Positions 17,755 to 24,895 are shown, counted from the first letter of the stretch. The stretch is 34,172 nucleotides of DNA from Phycisphaeraceae bacterium (GCA_020849625.1 JADLFV010000061.1:1-34172), one strand, 5' to 3'. Notes: a model not told the origin generated them from the sequence alone. Made by a program: numbers and translations.

Positions 17755-17848
17755 GGAATGGCTGATGGGTGATTGCTGATTGCTGATGTCAGAAAACGCG
17801 GCCGATGGTTTTTACATCAGCAATCCACAATCAGACATCAAACATTCC
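17755..17848. repeat. Inverted pair of TGATTGC heptamer arrays in the tRNA spacer
   Basis: Left array in 7-base register: TGATGGG, TGATTGC, TGATTGC, TGATGTC (17763-17790). Right array (17813-17840), read on the minus strand, is TGATGTC, TGATTGT, GGATTGC, TGATGTA. Outer GGAATG (17755-17760) pairs with CATTCC (17843-17848). The pair fills nearly the whole spacer between the two tRNA-Arg genes and would form a long hairpin in the precursor RNA. Confidence 0.87.
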
Positions 17849-17853
17849 CCGTC

Positions 17854-17927
17854 GCGCCCGTAGCTCAGTTGGATAGAGCAGCCGCCTTCTAAGCGGCAGG
17901 TCGTGCGTTCGAGTCGCACCGGGCGTA
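17854..17927 (+). tRNA. tRNA-Arg (anticodon TCT)
   Basis: A 74-nt cloverleaf: acceptor GCGCCCG / CGGGCGT (one G-U pair), D-arm GCTC/GAGC, anticodon stem GCCGC/GCGGC with loop CTTCTAA giving TCT (reads AGA and AGG), T-arm GTGCG/CGCAC with TTCGAGT, discriminator A. No encoded CCA. With the upstream CCT tRNA it forms a dedicated AGR-codon arginine pair. Confidence 0.96.
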
Positions 17928-18029
17928 TTGACGCGAGGGTTGAACAGTCCATCTGCCCGCCGCTATCCGGATTGCCCAAGCCAGCCGGCCGTATGGCATT
18001 TGTTCATATGTGTCGCCTCACGGGCATTC

Positions 18030-18117
18030 GCTGGAAAATATAAACATTGAATTAAAAGTTGCTTGAAATAAATTAGAACTATTCTTGCATATTGTGTTTT
18101 AATTGTTAGATTGATGA
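18030..18117. promoter_or_regulatory. AT-rich island upstream of the sigma-54 activator gene
   Basis: About 88 bases rich in A and T (for example TTGAATTAAAAG, GAAATAAATTAG, TTTTAATTGTTAG) stand out against the GC-rich surroundings. They end just before the activator's start region. Several sigma-70-like hexamer pairs can be drawn, none clearly best. A promoter or a silencing/HU-binding region is likely. I see no gene in 17928-18139. Confidence 0.5.
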
Positions 18118-18139
18118 GCACGTCCTTTCAGGATCAGGC

Positions 18140-19231
18140 ATGGCAGGCGACATTTCGGTGGCTTCCCGGGGAGGAGGTCAAAGATACGTGCCATTGTCAC
18201 AGCGCCAGGGCGGGCAGGTCAGCGGGATACAAAACAACGTAGTCGAAGCTCTGCCGGTGCAGGGCGATCGGGGACACCACCTGGTGGGGGCCAGCGCGGC
18301 CATGCAGAAGTTGCGCGGGCTGGTGGCTGCGGTCGCGCCGCGACGCTGCACGGTGTTGATTCAGGGCGAGACCGGCACGGGCAAGGAGCTGGTTGCCGGC
18401 GCCATTCACAGCGGCAGTGCGCGCCGCGACGGTCCGTTCGTGCCGGTGGATTGCACGGGCCTGCCCGAGACGCTGATCGAATCGCAATTGTTCGGCCATG
18501 TGAAAGGCGCCTTCACGGGGGCGGGCCATGACGCGATCGGCTTCATCCGCTCGGCTGACGGGGGCACGCTTTTTCTCGATGAAATCGGGGAGTTGCCGAC
18601 CACGGCCCAGGCCAAGCTGTTGCGCTTCATTCAGGAGCGCCGCGTCACGCCGATCGGCGCGGTGCGAGCGATTGAGGTGGACGTGCGGGTGATCGCGGCC
18701 ACGCATCGTGATCTGTCGGCCATGGTGCGGGAAGGCAGGTTTCGCGAGGACCTGTTTTATCGCCTGAATGCCGCCACGCTTGAAGTGCCGCCATTGCGGC
18801 AGCGGTCTGAGGACGTGCTGCAACTGGCTGAGCACTATCTGGTGCAGATTGCCCGGATGTATGAGGAGCCGGTGAAGCGGCTGTCGGATGAGGCGGCGGC
18901 GGCGCTACAGCGTTGTCCCTGGCCGGGCAACGTGCGGCAACTGGTCAACGCCATCGAACACGCGGTGGTGTTCTGTCCGCAGCGGACGATCGGGGTGGAG
19001 GATTTGCCGCGCGGGGTGGTGGAGCCGGCCGGTCCTGCCGTCAGGATCGAGGACTGTCTGACCACCCTGGCGGAAGCTGAGCGCCATCTGATCGGCAAGG
19101 CCCTGCACGTGGCCAAAGGAAATCTGACGCAGGCGGCGCGACTGATCGGGGTGGAGCGGCATCGCTTGCGGCGGAAGATGAATCTCTACCACGTTCAGTG
19201 GTCGCCCGTGGCGCAGCCGCTAGCCAGGTAA
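18140..19231 (+). CDS. Sigma-54-dependent transcriptional activator (AAA+ enhancer-binding protein) lacking a receiver domain
   Basis: A 363-residue bacterial enhancer-binding protein that uses ATP hydrolysis to remodel sigma-54 RNA polymerase. The AAA+ core spans about residues 48-290 with Walker A G76-ETGTGK-E83, the sigma-54 contact loop GAFTGA at 123-128, Walker B GGTLFLDEIGE (141-151), VIAATHRDL and FREDLFYRLN. A Fis-type helix-turn-helix follows at about 320-350 (GNLTQAARLIGVERHRLRRKM). The first 45 residues are short and hydrophilic with no receiver, GAF or PAS domain, so activity may be constitutive or controlled by a partner, as in PspF-type proteins. ATG 18140 was taken; GTG or later starts are possible. 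It precedes the only clear sigma-54 promoter in the window. Confidence 0.92.
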   Translation: MAGDISVASRGGGQRYVPLSQRQGGQVSGIQNNVVEALPVQGDRGHHLVGASAAMQKLRGLVAAVAPRRCTVLIQGETGTGKELVAGAIHSGSARRDGPFVPVDCTGLPETLIESQLFGHVKGAFTGAGHDAIGFIRSADGGTLFLDEIGELPTTAQAKLLRFIQERRVTPIGAVRAIEVDVRVIAATHRDLSAMVREGRFREDLFYRLNAATLEVPPLRQRSEDVLQLAEHYLVQIARMYEEPVKRLSDEAAAALQRCPWPGNVRQLVNAIEHAVVFCPQRTIGVEDLPRGVVEPAGPAVRIEDCLTTLAEAERHLIGKALHVAKGNLTQAARLIGVERHRLRRKMNLYHVQWSPVAQPLAR

Positions 19232-19504
19232 ATTTTCACAATTTTTTCTTCTTTGCATACCGGTATGCCGGCGGAATTGTCTGCGCGCCGGGCGGTTCTG
19301 GTTCATTGTGTACCACATGGCGCATGGCGCACCGCGCACCTTAACCTCCGCACAGCGAGACGGCTGCATCAATACCTGTTGACAGCGCGGTCCATCGCGC
19401 ACCGGTCATTTCATATTCGATTCGCGGGCCTTGAACGTGCTGATGTGACACAAGTCAAGCACGCATCGGAAGATGCTCCATCAACGAGACGATGGGCGCG
19501 GCTG
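19232..19504. promoter_or_regulatory. Gene-free region with dyad sites upstream of the sigma-54 promoter
   Basis: No coding region is credible here. It holds a T-rich stretch after the activator stop (19243-19252), a perfect 14-bp palindrome GCATACCGGTATGC (19255-19268), and the dyads TGTGTACCACA (19307-19317) and TGTGACACA (19444-19452). These lie 50-250 bp upstream of the promoter at 19505, the usual range for enhancer-binding protein sites, so one or more could be the activator's upstream site. That link is inference. Confidence 0.45.
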
Positions 19505-19520
19505 TGGCACTGCGCTTGCC
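19505..19520 (+). promoter_or_regulatory. Sigma-54 (-24/-12) promoter
   Basis: TGGCAC, five bases, TTGCC matches the sigma-54 consensus TGGCAC-N5-TTGCW, with GG (19506-19507) and GC (19518-19519) exactly ten bases apart. Transcription should start near 19531, 33 bases before the ATG of the 19564 gene. A dyad GATCAC/GTGATC (19534-19550) lies in the leader. Confidence 0.82.
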
Positions 19521-19563
19521 TTGTCAAGGGCACGATCACCACACGTGATCGGGAGACACGCAC

Positions 19564-19995
19564 ATGCAGCCCTTGCCGCCGACATCGCGAATCCTGGTCT
19601 TGTATAGCGAGCCGTTGAGCCCGGACTTGGACCATTTCGCCAGTGAGGAAGGCTGGTGGCTGCAAGCGTATGCCAGTCGAGCGGAGGCGTTGCGAAAAAT
19701 ATGGATCTGCCAGGCGCAGTGGCTTCTGTTTCAGGTGAACGAGCACTGCATGGCGGAAACGCTGGCGTTGCTGGCGTCCCTGCGCCAACTGCGCCGCGTG
19801 CCGCACGTGGCAGCCTGGTCCGAGTGTTACTCACCCACGCTGGAGCGGCTGGTTCGATCGACCGGAGCCAACCTGTATGCCGCGGGCTCAGAGGGACTGG
19901 TCCTGATCCGCGATGTGCTTATCGAGCAGATGAATCGCAGCGGTCCTTCTGCGATCCACGGCCCCCCGGTCCGAGCGCGATCGCCTGATCCATAG
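19564..19995 (+). CDS. Small protein with receiver-like fold (pseudo-receiver), unknown function
   Basis: A 143-residue soluble protein. The pattern of strands and helices, RILVLYSEPL at the start, WLLFQVNEHC near residue 53, VPHVAAWSECYSPTLERLVRSTGANLY and GLVLIRDVL, resembles a CheY-type receiver, but the expected phospho-acceptor Asp after the third strand is missing (QVNE instead), as are the N-terminal acidic pair. I therefore call it a degenerate receiver with low certainty. A GGGAG ribosome site lies about nine bases before ATG 19564, and the gene sits directly behind a sigma-54 promoter next to the activator. It may be a partner or feedback regulator of that activator. Confidence 0.7.
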   Translation: MQPLPPTSRILVLYSEPLSPDLDHFASEEGWWLQAYASRAEALRKIWICQAQWLLFQVNEHCMAETLALLASLRQLRRVPHVAAWSECYSPTLERLVRSTGANLYAAGSEGLVLIRDVLIEQMNRSGPSAIHGPPVRARSPDP

Positions 19996-20109
19996 CCTTG
20001 GATGCGAGCCGCGCGCACATGCAATCTTCGGAAGTCTGATCTATTGCCCACCCCCATCCGTTTCAGTCAAACACCTCAGCGCCGCCGCCGGCGGCAAGGA
20101 GCAGGAATC

Positions 20110-20310
20110 ATGCGACGTCACTTCGGTAAACAGCAGATTCGTGAATTGAGCGGTGAACAGCTTCTTCTCCTGGCGATCTTCGGCAACAGCCACCTGCGGT
20201 CGCTGATCCAGCATGAGCAGGCCCGCCGCTCCCAAGTCTGTCAGCGCATGCAGCGTTTTCACCTGGATCGTCTGAGCACGCTGCAGACTCACGCAGCTCG
20301 TGCCGCATGA
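20110..20310 (+). CDS. Small basic protein of unknown function (66 residues)
   Basis: A 66-residue protein rich in Arg, Gln, His and Leu with no Cys pair, signal or membrane segment except one Cys. It is predicted mostly helical: QQIRELSGEQLLLLAIFG, SHLRSLIQHEQARRSQVCQRM, FHLDRLSTLQTHAARAA. I do not recognise it. The start at 20110 is well supported by AAGGAG at 20096-20101, and the longer frame from 20002 has no ribosome site. It follows the pseudo-receiver-like gene by 114 bp on the same strand with no terminator visible between, so both may belong to the sigma-54 transcript. Could be a DNA- or protein-binding accessory. Confidence 0.55.
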   Translation: MRRHFGKQQIRELSGEQLLLLAIFGNSHLRSLIQHEQARRSQVCQRMQRFHLDRLSTLQTHAARAA

Positions 20311-20465
20311 TGACCTGATCCGCCGGCGGCGCGAAACGTTACGGCCGACCGCGTTCTGAAATGGCATTCATGTTCGCATCAATGTGCATCATCACTGTTC
20401 TGTCTGAAAGTCAGCCAACACTCAAGTCCTCATGCAGACCGCAATGAGGAAGAAAGGTCACCACC

Positions 20466-21707
20466 ATGTATCACAGGTACGCACACAACTTGCAGCTTCA
20501 GGTCCTGGTTACGGCTGTTTCGCTCGTTCTTGCCTTCATCGTCACGCCCGTGTGGGCGCAACCGACTTTTTCCATCGACTTCCAGAGTCCCACCTCGGGC
20601 CTGGTCAGTGAAGGTGACGTGCTGACGCCCGTGCCGCCGGGCATGTTTCCGCCTCCGCTGACGGTGATTCCCGCCGGCGTGGGTGGACTGGGCGTGTTGC
20701 CCAACAGCGCCGGTGTTCGTGAGGTGGATGCACTGTCATACGGCACGGATGCCCACCTGCTGCCGGACATCGTGCCGGGGCAGGTCTATTCCAACAGGTG
20801 GTTTTTCTCCGTGGATGAATACGCGGCCGGCATCCCCAGCGGCAGCGCGGTGACCATCAACGGCGCCTACGGGTTGACCGAAGCCTCGGCGGACGTGTAC
20901 GGCTCGGTGACGCCCAACGGCGTGGTGTTCCCCTTTGCGGGCACCAACGTCGGATTGCGTGACGGCAACGGCGGCCTGACGCCGTTCCCCGCGCCGGGCA
21001 ACAATCTGCGCGAGCCGAACCCGCCGACGCCTTTCTCGATGGTTGATGCGGCCGACAATCTCGACGCCCTGGATATCGATGCCGCACCAGGCAAGCCCGT
21101 TTACTTCTCGCTTGATTCCGCATACCCCGATCCGCTGGAAGCGCCCGGCATCAACTACGGCACCGCCATCGCCAACGGCTTCGTGGGCGGCGACGTGCTG
21201 GTCACCACGGCCGGCGGTCCGCCCGTCCTCTACGCTGCCGCCGCGCTGCTGGGCCTCGATCAGTTGGTCCCCGGAACCATCGACCACGATGACCTGGACG
21301 CCTTGGTGGTATGGGAGAACGGCAACGGTGTCTATGACGCGGTGATCGGCCCCTACAGCTGGCTGAGCGGTCAGACGGACATGTTGCTCTACTCGGTTCG
21401 TCGCGGCTCGTCGATCATCGGCACGCCCGATGCGCTGCAGGGCCTGGCCATCAGCGAAGGCGACATCCTGGTGCCCGTGCTGCAGACCAGCGGCGTGTTC
21501 GCTCCGGGCATCTTCGTGCCGGCCGAGGCGCTGGGCCTGGCCACCATCCGCACGCACGGACCCTACGTATCCTTCGGTTACAACGATGACCTGGACGCCC
21601 TCGACGTGCAGCAGTTCGCGGTTCCCGAGCCTGCCTCTGTGACCCTCTTAGGCATCGGCATCATGCTGCTGGCACGCGGCCGGCGCTCGCAGTCACGGAC
21701 GATTTGA
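20466..21707 (+). CDS. Exported PEP-CTERM protein with repeated D-x-L-D-A-L motifs
   Basis: A 413-residue exported protein. A signal peptide (residues 1-31, hydrophobic VLVTAVSLVLAFIVTPVWA) is followed by a long secreted region and a canonical C-terminal sorting signal: VPEP at residue 386, a hydrophobic helix (VTLLGIGIMLLA) and the basic tail RGRRSQSR. PEP-CTERM tails are recognised by exosortase, and such proteins are usually surface or extracellular matrix components. The motif NLDALD/DLDAL recurs at about residues 197, 275 and 374 (with VDAL near 83), spaced 80-100 residues apart, suggesting repeated small domains, perhaps metal binding. GAGGAAGAAAGG precedes ATG 20466. A strong terminator follows the stop. 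Confidence 0.88.
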   Translation: MYHRYAHNLQLQVLVTAVSLVLAFIVTPVWAQPTFSIDFQSPTSGLVSEGDVLTPVPPGMFPPPLTVIPAGVGGLGVLPNSAGVREVDALSYGTDAHLLPDIVPGQVYSNRWFFSVDEYAAGIPSGSAVTINGAYGLTEASADVYGSVTPNGVVFPFAGTNVGLRDGNGGLTPFPAPGNNLREPNPPTPFSMVDAADNLDALDIDAAPGKPVYFSLDSAYPDPLEAPGINYGTAIANGFVGGDVLVTTAGGPPVLYAAAALLGLDQLVPGTIDHDDLDALVVWENGNGVYDAVIGPYSWLSGQTDMLLYSVRRGSSIIGTPDALQGLAISEGDILVPVLQTSGVFAPGIFVPAEALGLATIRTHGPYVSFGYNDDLDALDVQQFAVPEPASVTLLGIGIMLLARGRRSQSRTI

Positions 21708-21721
21708 CACAGCCACACCTG

Positions 21722-21764
21722 GGGAAACCCGCAGATCCTGCGTCTGCGGGTTTCCCGATTTTTT
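21722..21764 (+). terminator. Intrinsic terminator after the first PEP-CTERM gene
   Basis: A 14-bp perfect stem GGGAAACCCGCAGA / TCTGCGGGTTTCCC with a 7-base loop, then GATTTTTT. It lies 14 bp after the stop and 27 bp before the next gene's start, so the next gene must depend on read-through or its own promoter. Confidence 0.93.
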
Positions 21765-21790
21765 CACCCTCAATCTTCTGGAGACTCCTC

Positions 21791-22492
21791 ATGACTCATC
21801 ATCAGCGCTATTTATGTCTGGCCGCTATCTTCGCGTTTGCCGTATCTGTTGCCGGTCCTTCACTGGCCGTGCCTATCCAGGGCCAGTATCAGGACGATCC
21901 CCTGGGTTGCGACACGCACGGCCCGCAGTTTCTTAGCCACGAGCTGGGCGATGCGGCCGTCTTCCCCAACAACGAAGCCTTCCTTTCCACTTTCGTCAAC
22001 ACCAGCAATCCCGCGTATTTCACCTGCGATCCTGATGACGGAGCGCCCAACGATTTCATCGTCCGCATCACCAACATCAGCGGCATCGACTACAGGAACC
22101 TGTATTTCGTGGTCGATGCGGGCGTGGATGTGGGCAATCACGACGGCCACATCCAGGACCTGACGGCGCCTGGGTTCCACAAGGCCTACCGCATTGACGG
22201 GACGGTGACCCCCGGGCTCAACAATCCGCTGCTGTCCGAGAGCATCAACGCCAACGAGATCTTCGAGGCCGGTGAAACGTGGGATTTCGTGGTGATCAAC
22301 CTGGTGTCACCGGCCAACCTGCCGCCGTTCCCATTCTTTGGTTCGGTGGGCAAGTTCTCGGTGTCCTCATCGGTGACCGTGGACAGCAACTCCAACGCCA
22401 GCATCCTGGCTGATCCGGTTCCGGAGCCGGCCACACTTGGACTGCTGGGACTGTCCGCGCTGCTGCTTTTGAAAAGGGAATCCCAGCCATGA
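21791..22492 (+). CDS. Exported PEP-CTERM protein
   Basis: A 233-residue exported protein. Signal peptide residues 1-25 (YLCLAAIFAFAVSVAGPSLA), then a beta-rich secreted domain with paired Cys residues (CDTHGPQF, YFTCDPDD) and FIVRITNISGIDYRNLYFVVDAGVDVGNHDG. The tail VPEPATLGLLGLSALLLLKRE is a textbook PEP-CTERM signal. Start ATG 21791 has GGAG about ten bases upstream; the open frame extends further upstream through the preceding terminator, which argues against an earlier start. The stop overlaps the next ATG by four bases (ATGA), so the two exported proteins are made together. Function of the secreted domain is unknown. Confidence 0.87.
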   Translation: MTHHQRYLCLAAIFAFAVSVAGPSLAVPIQGQYQDDPLGCDTHGPQFLSHELGDAAVFPNNEAFLSTFVNTSNPAYFTCDPDDGAPNDFIVRITNISGIDYRNLYFVVDAGVDVGNHDGHIQDLTAPGFHKAYRIDGTVTPGLNNPLLSESINANEIFEAGETWDFVVINLVSPANLPPFPFFGSVGKFSVSSSVTVDSNSNASILADPVPEPATLGLLGLSALLLLKRESQP

Positions 22493-23250
22493 TGCGCACG
22501 ACCATCACACTCATCAGTTTGCTCGCGTGTGCAATGCCTTCTTCGGCGGTACTGATCGATTTTGAAACCACGCCTACGGGCGTTATTCCGATCGATGACG
22601 CGCCGCTGCCCAGCAGCTTGCCCTACACGTTTGGCGGCCTGCAGATCTCTTTCGGGTTCGACACCAACACGGACGGCGTCGTGGACAGCTACGCCGTCTT
22701 CGAGCAAGCGGGCACCTACCAGGGTGAGCCGTTCTCGGGATTTGCAGGTTCGGTGGCGCGTGACACCGCTGATCCAGGCTTCACCGCACAGCTTGGCAAC
22801 TGGTTTCTGCGCGGCCCCGTGGGCGGGCAGGACTTCGGCAGGTTCATCATCAAATACACCAGCAGTTTCACCGTCACGGACGCTTCGGGCGAAATCTGGG
22901 ACATCGACGGCAACGACATCACCCTGGTCACCGAGCAATATCAGGTGCAGGCCTTCGACAGCGGAGGCAACCTGCTGGCCACCGTCCTGTCGCCGATCGG
23001 CACATTGAGCACCCCCACGGCGCCATTGGACGGTCAACCGTGGGTGTTCACCTTCAGCGGACTGTCGGCCGGCATCGATCGCATTGAGATCGACTTTGTC
23101 GGCACAAAACCGGCGGGCATCGGCCTGGCGTTCAACAATTTTAATCCGACCGCCATCCCGGATCCGGCCGGCGCATGGATTATTGCTTGCGCGCTGGGTA
23201 GCCTGCTGCTGCGGCGTCACACGGGCAGATCGATGCGGCATTACCCATGA
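22489..23250 (+). CDS. Exported protein with atypical PEP-CTERM-like tail (PDP instead of PEP)
   Basis: A 253-residue exported protein. Signal peptide MMRTTITLISLLACAMPSSA, then a beta-sandwich-like region (VLIDFETTPTGVIPIDDAPLPSS, YAVFEQAGTYQGEPFSGF, FIIKYTSSFTVTDASG, WVFTFSGLSAGIDRIEIDFVG). The C-terminus is IPDPAGAWIIACALGSLLLRRHTGR, arranged like PEP-CTERM: short motif, hydrophobic helix, Arg cluster. The motif, however, reads PDP where PEP is expected. It is translationally coupled to the preceding gene. Whether the exosortase accepts the variant is unknown; it may instead remain as a membrane-anchored protein. No exosortase gene is in the window. Confidence 0.85.
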   Translation: MMRTTITLISLLACAMPSSAVLIDFETTPTGVIPIDDAPLPSSLPYTFGGLQISFGFDTNTDGVVDSYAVFEQAGTYQGEPFSGFAGSVARDTADPGFTAQLGNWFLRGPVGGQDFGRFIIKYTSSFTVTDASGEIWDIDGNDITLVTEQYQVQAFDSGGNLLATVLSPIGTLSTPTAPLDGQPWVFTFSGLSAGIDRIEIDFVGTKPAGIGLAFNNFNPTAIPDPAGAWIIACALGSLLLRRHTGRSMRHYP

Positions 23251-23324
23251 TGGCGAGTCGCCATCGCGGTGCGTGCTGTGTCATCGGTAAGGTGTGCAGG
23301 CAGAAAACCGAGTTGATCGTTTCA

Positions 23325-23621
23325 TCAGGCCTGTTTGGATCTGGTGCCCGTGGTCGTAGTGCTGGCGGTGTTGGTGGAGGTCGAGGTGGTGTCGGTTTTT
23401 TCCAGACGGGCGGTCTGGTTCTTGTCCTGATCGATGGACTTCTGTACCTCGTCCTCGATGCCCGACAAGCCCTTCTTGAACTCCACGATGCTCTTGCCGA
23501 GTGATCGGCCGACCTCGGGCAGGCGGCGGCCGAAGATCAACACGCCCAGCACAGCCAGGAAAAAGATTTCCTGCCAGCCGAAGTTGCCGAACAAGGCCAG
23601 CACAGCGGAGTTGGCGTTCAT
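23325..23621 (-). CDS. tatA: Sec-independent protein translocase TatA/TatE family
   Basis: A 98-residue component of the twin-arginine translocation system. It has the TatA pattern: an N-terminal membrane helix (WQEIFFLAVLGVLIFG), then the FGRRLPEVGRSLGKSIVEFKKGL amphipathic helix, and a polar Thr/Ser-rich tail (DTTSTSTNTASTTTTGTR). Length favours TatA over TatB. It is convergent with the third PEP-CTERM-like gene and 53 bp downstream of a bioF-like gene on the same strand. tatC is not in the window. Confidence 0.92.
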   Translation of the reverse strand: MNANSAVLALFGNFGWQEIFFLAVLGVLIFGRRLPEVGRSLGKSIVEFKKGLSGIEDEVQKSIDQDKNQTARLEKTDTTSTSTNTASTTTTGTRSKQA

Positions 23622-23673
23622 GGTGTACCTCGGTGCAACGGTGACCCACCATCATTATTGCAGGTTCAGCCGC

Positions 23674-24876
23674 TCAAGGCGAATTACGGCCCGCCAGGCC
23701 CGGCCAGTCCCGCACAGCGGCCAGCAACAGGTCCATGTCCTCATCGACCAGATCCGCCCGCAGGCTCAGGCGCACCCGGGCCGCCGCCGGCGCCACCGTG
23801 GGTGGACGAATGGCGACCGCCAGCAGACCGCGATCTTCCAGATGCTGAGCAAGGTCCAGTGCCGCGTCGGGTCGGCCGGTGACCAGGGGCACGATGGGAC
23901 TGGCAAGTGAGGTGGGGCGTGGGGCGTAGGGCGTAGAGCGTAGGGCGTCGCGCAAACTAGTCGCCAGTTCGAGCACACGTTGGCGACGCTGCGGTTCGTC
24001 ACGGATCACATCCATCGCGGCCAGGATCACCGCAGCCTGGGCTGGGGGCGGCGCGGTGCTGTAGATGTAGGACCGGCCACGGTTAATGATCGTGTCGATC
24101 ACCGTGCGGCGAGCGCAGACCATGCCTCCCAGTCCACCCAATGCCTTGCTGGCAGTGCTGATGCTCACGTCAATGCGCTCGACCACGCCTTGCGCGGCGG
24201 CCAGACCTTCACCGTGCGGGCCGTACAGCCCGGTGGCGTGCGCTTCATCGACGATGGTGATCGCGCCGTGGCGCTGGGCCAGCTCGACGATCGCCGGCAG
24301 ATCGGCCGCGTCGCCGTCCATGGAGAAGATCGAGTCGGTGACCACAAAAAAGGGGCCTGACCCCTTTTTCGCCAGGCGCGTGGCCAGGTGATCGTAATCG
24401 CGGTGATGAAAGCTGCGCACGGTGGCGCCCGAAGCGCGGGCGGCATCGATGAGACTGGCGTGCGTGAGCTTGTCGATCAGGATGGTGTCGCCGCGCTGAG
24501 CGAGGCTGGTGAGCACGGCCAGATTGGCTGCAAAACCCGAGGAAAACAGCAGGGCGGCCTCGGCGTGTTTGAACGCGGCAAAGCGCTGCTCGAGTTGCTC
24601 GTGAAGTTGGTGGTGGCCGACGATCAGCGGGCTGGCGGTGGCGCCGACGCCGAAGCGCTCGATGGCATCGATGGCGGCGCGCTTCAGATGCGGGTGCCGG
24701 CTGAGGGCCAGGTAATCATTGGACGCGAGATTGATGAAGCTGCGGCTGTTCCACGCGACGGTGCGGCCATGACTGACCATGCAGCGCAGACGTCGGCGCA
24801 GCGATCGAGCCGCCAAGTCGTCGAGTTGCAATTGGAGTTGGTCGAACAGGTCGGCTGCGGGATGGTTGCTCATCAT
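23674..24876 (-). CDS. bioF: 8-amino-7-oxononanoate synthase / alpha-oxoamine synthase
   Basis: A 400-residue PLP enzyme of the alpha-oxoamine synthase family (BioF/KBL). Visible parts are NLASNDYLALSRHP, GVGATASPLIVGHHQLHEQLE, LLFSSGFAANLAVL, IVDEAHATGLYGPHGEG and the PLP lysine Lys244 in ISTASKALGGLGG. BioF (biotin synthesis from pimeloyl thioester and alanine) is the likely role; 2-amino-3-ketobutyrate-CoA ligase is the alternative. Two unusual inserts are visible: residues 170-177 (KKGSGPFF), encoded by a palindrome resembling a terminator, and about residues 310-321 (STPYAPRPTS region), encoded by five heptamers of the GGGCGTA type. The start (24876 or 24873) lies 20 bp behind HU. Confidence 0.88.
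   Translation of the reverse strand: MMSNHPAADLFDQLQLQLDDLAARSLRRRLRCMVSHGRTVAWNSRSFINLASNDYLALSRHPHLKRAAIDAIERFGVGATASPLIVGHHQLHEQLEQRFAAFKHAEAALLFSSGFAANLAVLTSLAQRGDTILIDKLTHASLIDAARASGATVRSFHHRDYDHLATRLAKKGSGPFFVVTDSIFSMDGDAADLPAIVELAQRHGAITIVDEAHATGLYGPHGEGLAAAQGVVERIDVSISTASKALGGLGGMVCARRTVIDTIINRGRSYIYSTAPPPAQAAVILAAMDVIRDEPQRRQRVLELATSLRDALRSTPYAPRPTSLASPIVPLVTGRPDAALDLAQHLEDRGLLAVAIRPPTVAPAAARVRLSLRADLVDEDMDLLLAAVRDWPGLAGRNSP
23914..23948. repeat. Five tandem GGGCGT-type heptamers inside the bioF-like gene
   Basis: GGGGCGT twice, then AGGGCGT, AGAGCGT, AGGGCGT, in strict 7-base register. The array is 35 bp, encodes part of a C-terminal-half loop and keeps the reading frame open. The same word (CTACGCTCTACGCC on the plus strand) recurs at 25990-26003 in the def/fmt gap. 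Confidence 0.8.
24347..24369. repeat. Terminator-like palindrome inside the bioF-like gene
   Basis: AAAAAGGGG (24347-24355) pairs perfectly with CCCCTTTTT (24361-24369) around CCTGA. On the sense (minus) strand it reads as a G/C hairpin followed by a six-base T-run. It encodes KKGSGPFF, a low-conservation loop. Confidence 0.8.
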
Positions 24877-24895
24877 CAGCAGAGCGGAGCGCCGC

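Noticed and set aside
20002-20109. Longer start for the 66-residue protein
   Set aside because: No ribosome site precedes 20002, whereas AAGGAG precedes 20110; the extra part is Arg/Pro-rich and looks non-coding.
20362-20377. Possible second sigma-54 promoter (TGGCATTCATGTTCGC) before the first PEP-CTERM gene
   Set aside because: GG and GC are 11 bases apart instead of 10, and the -12 element is poor. Transcription from 19505 could reach the gene; I do not count this site.
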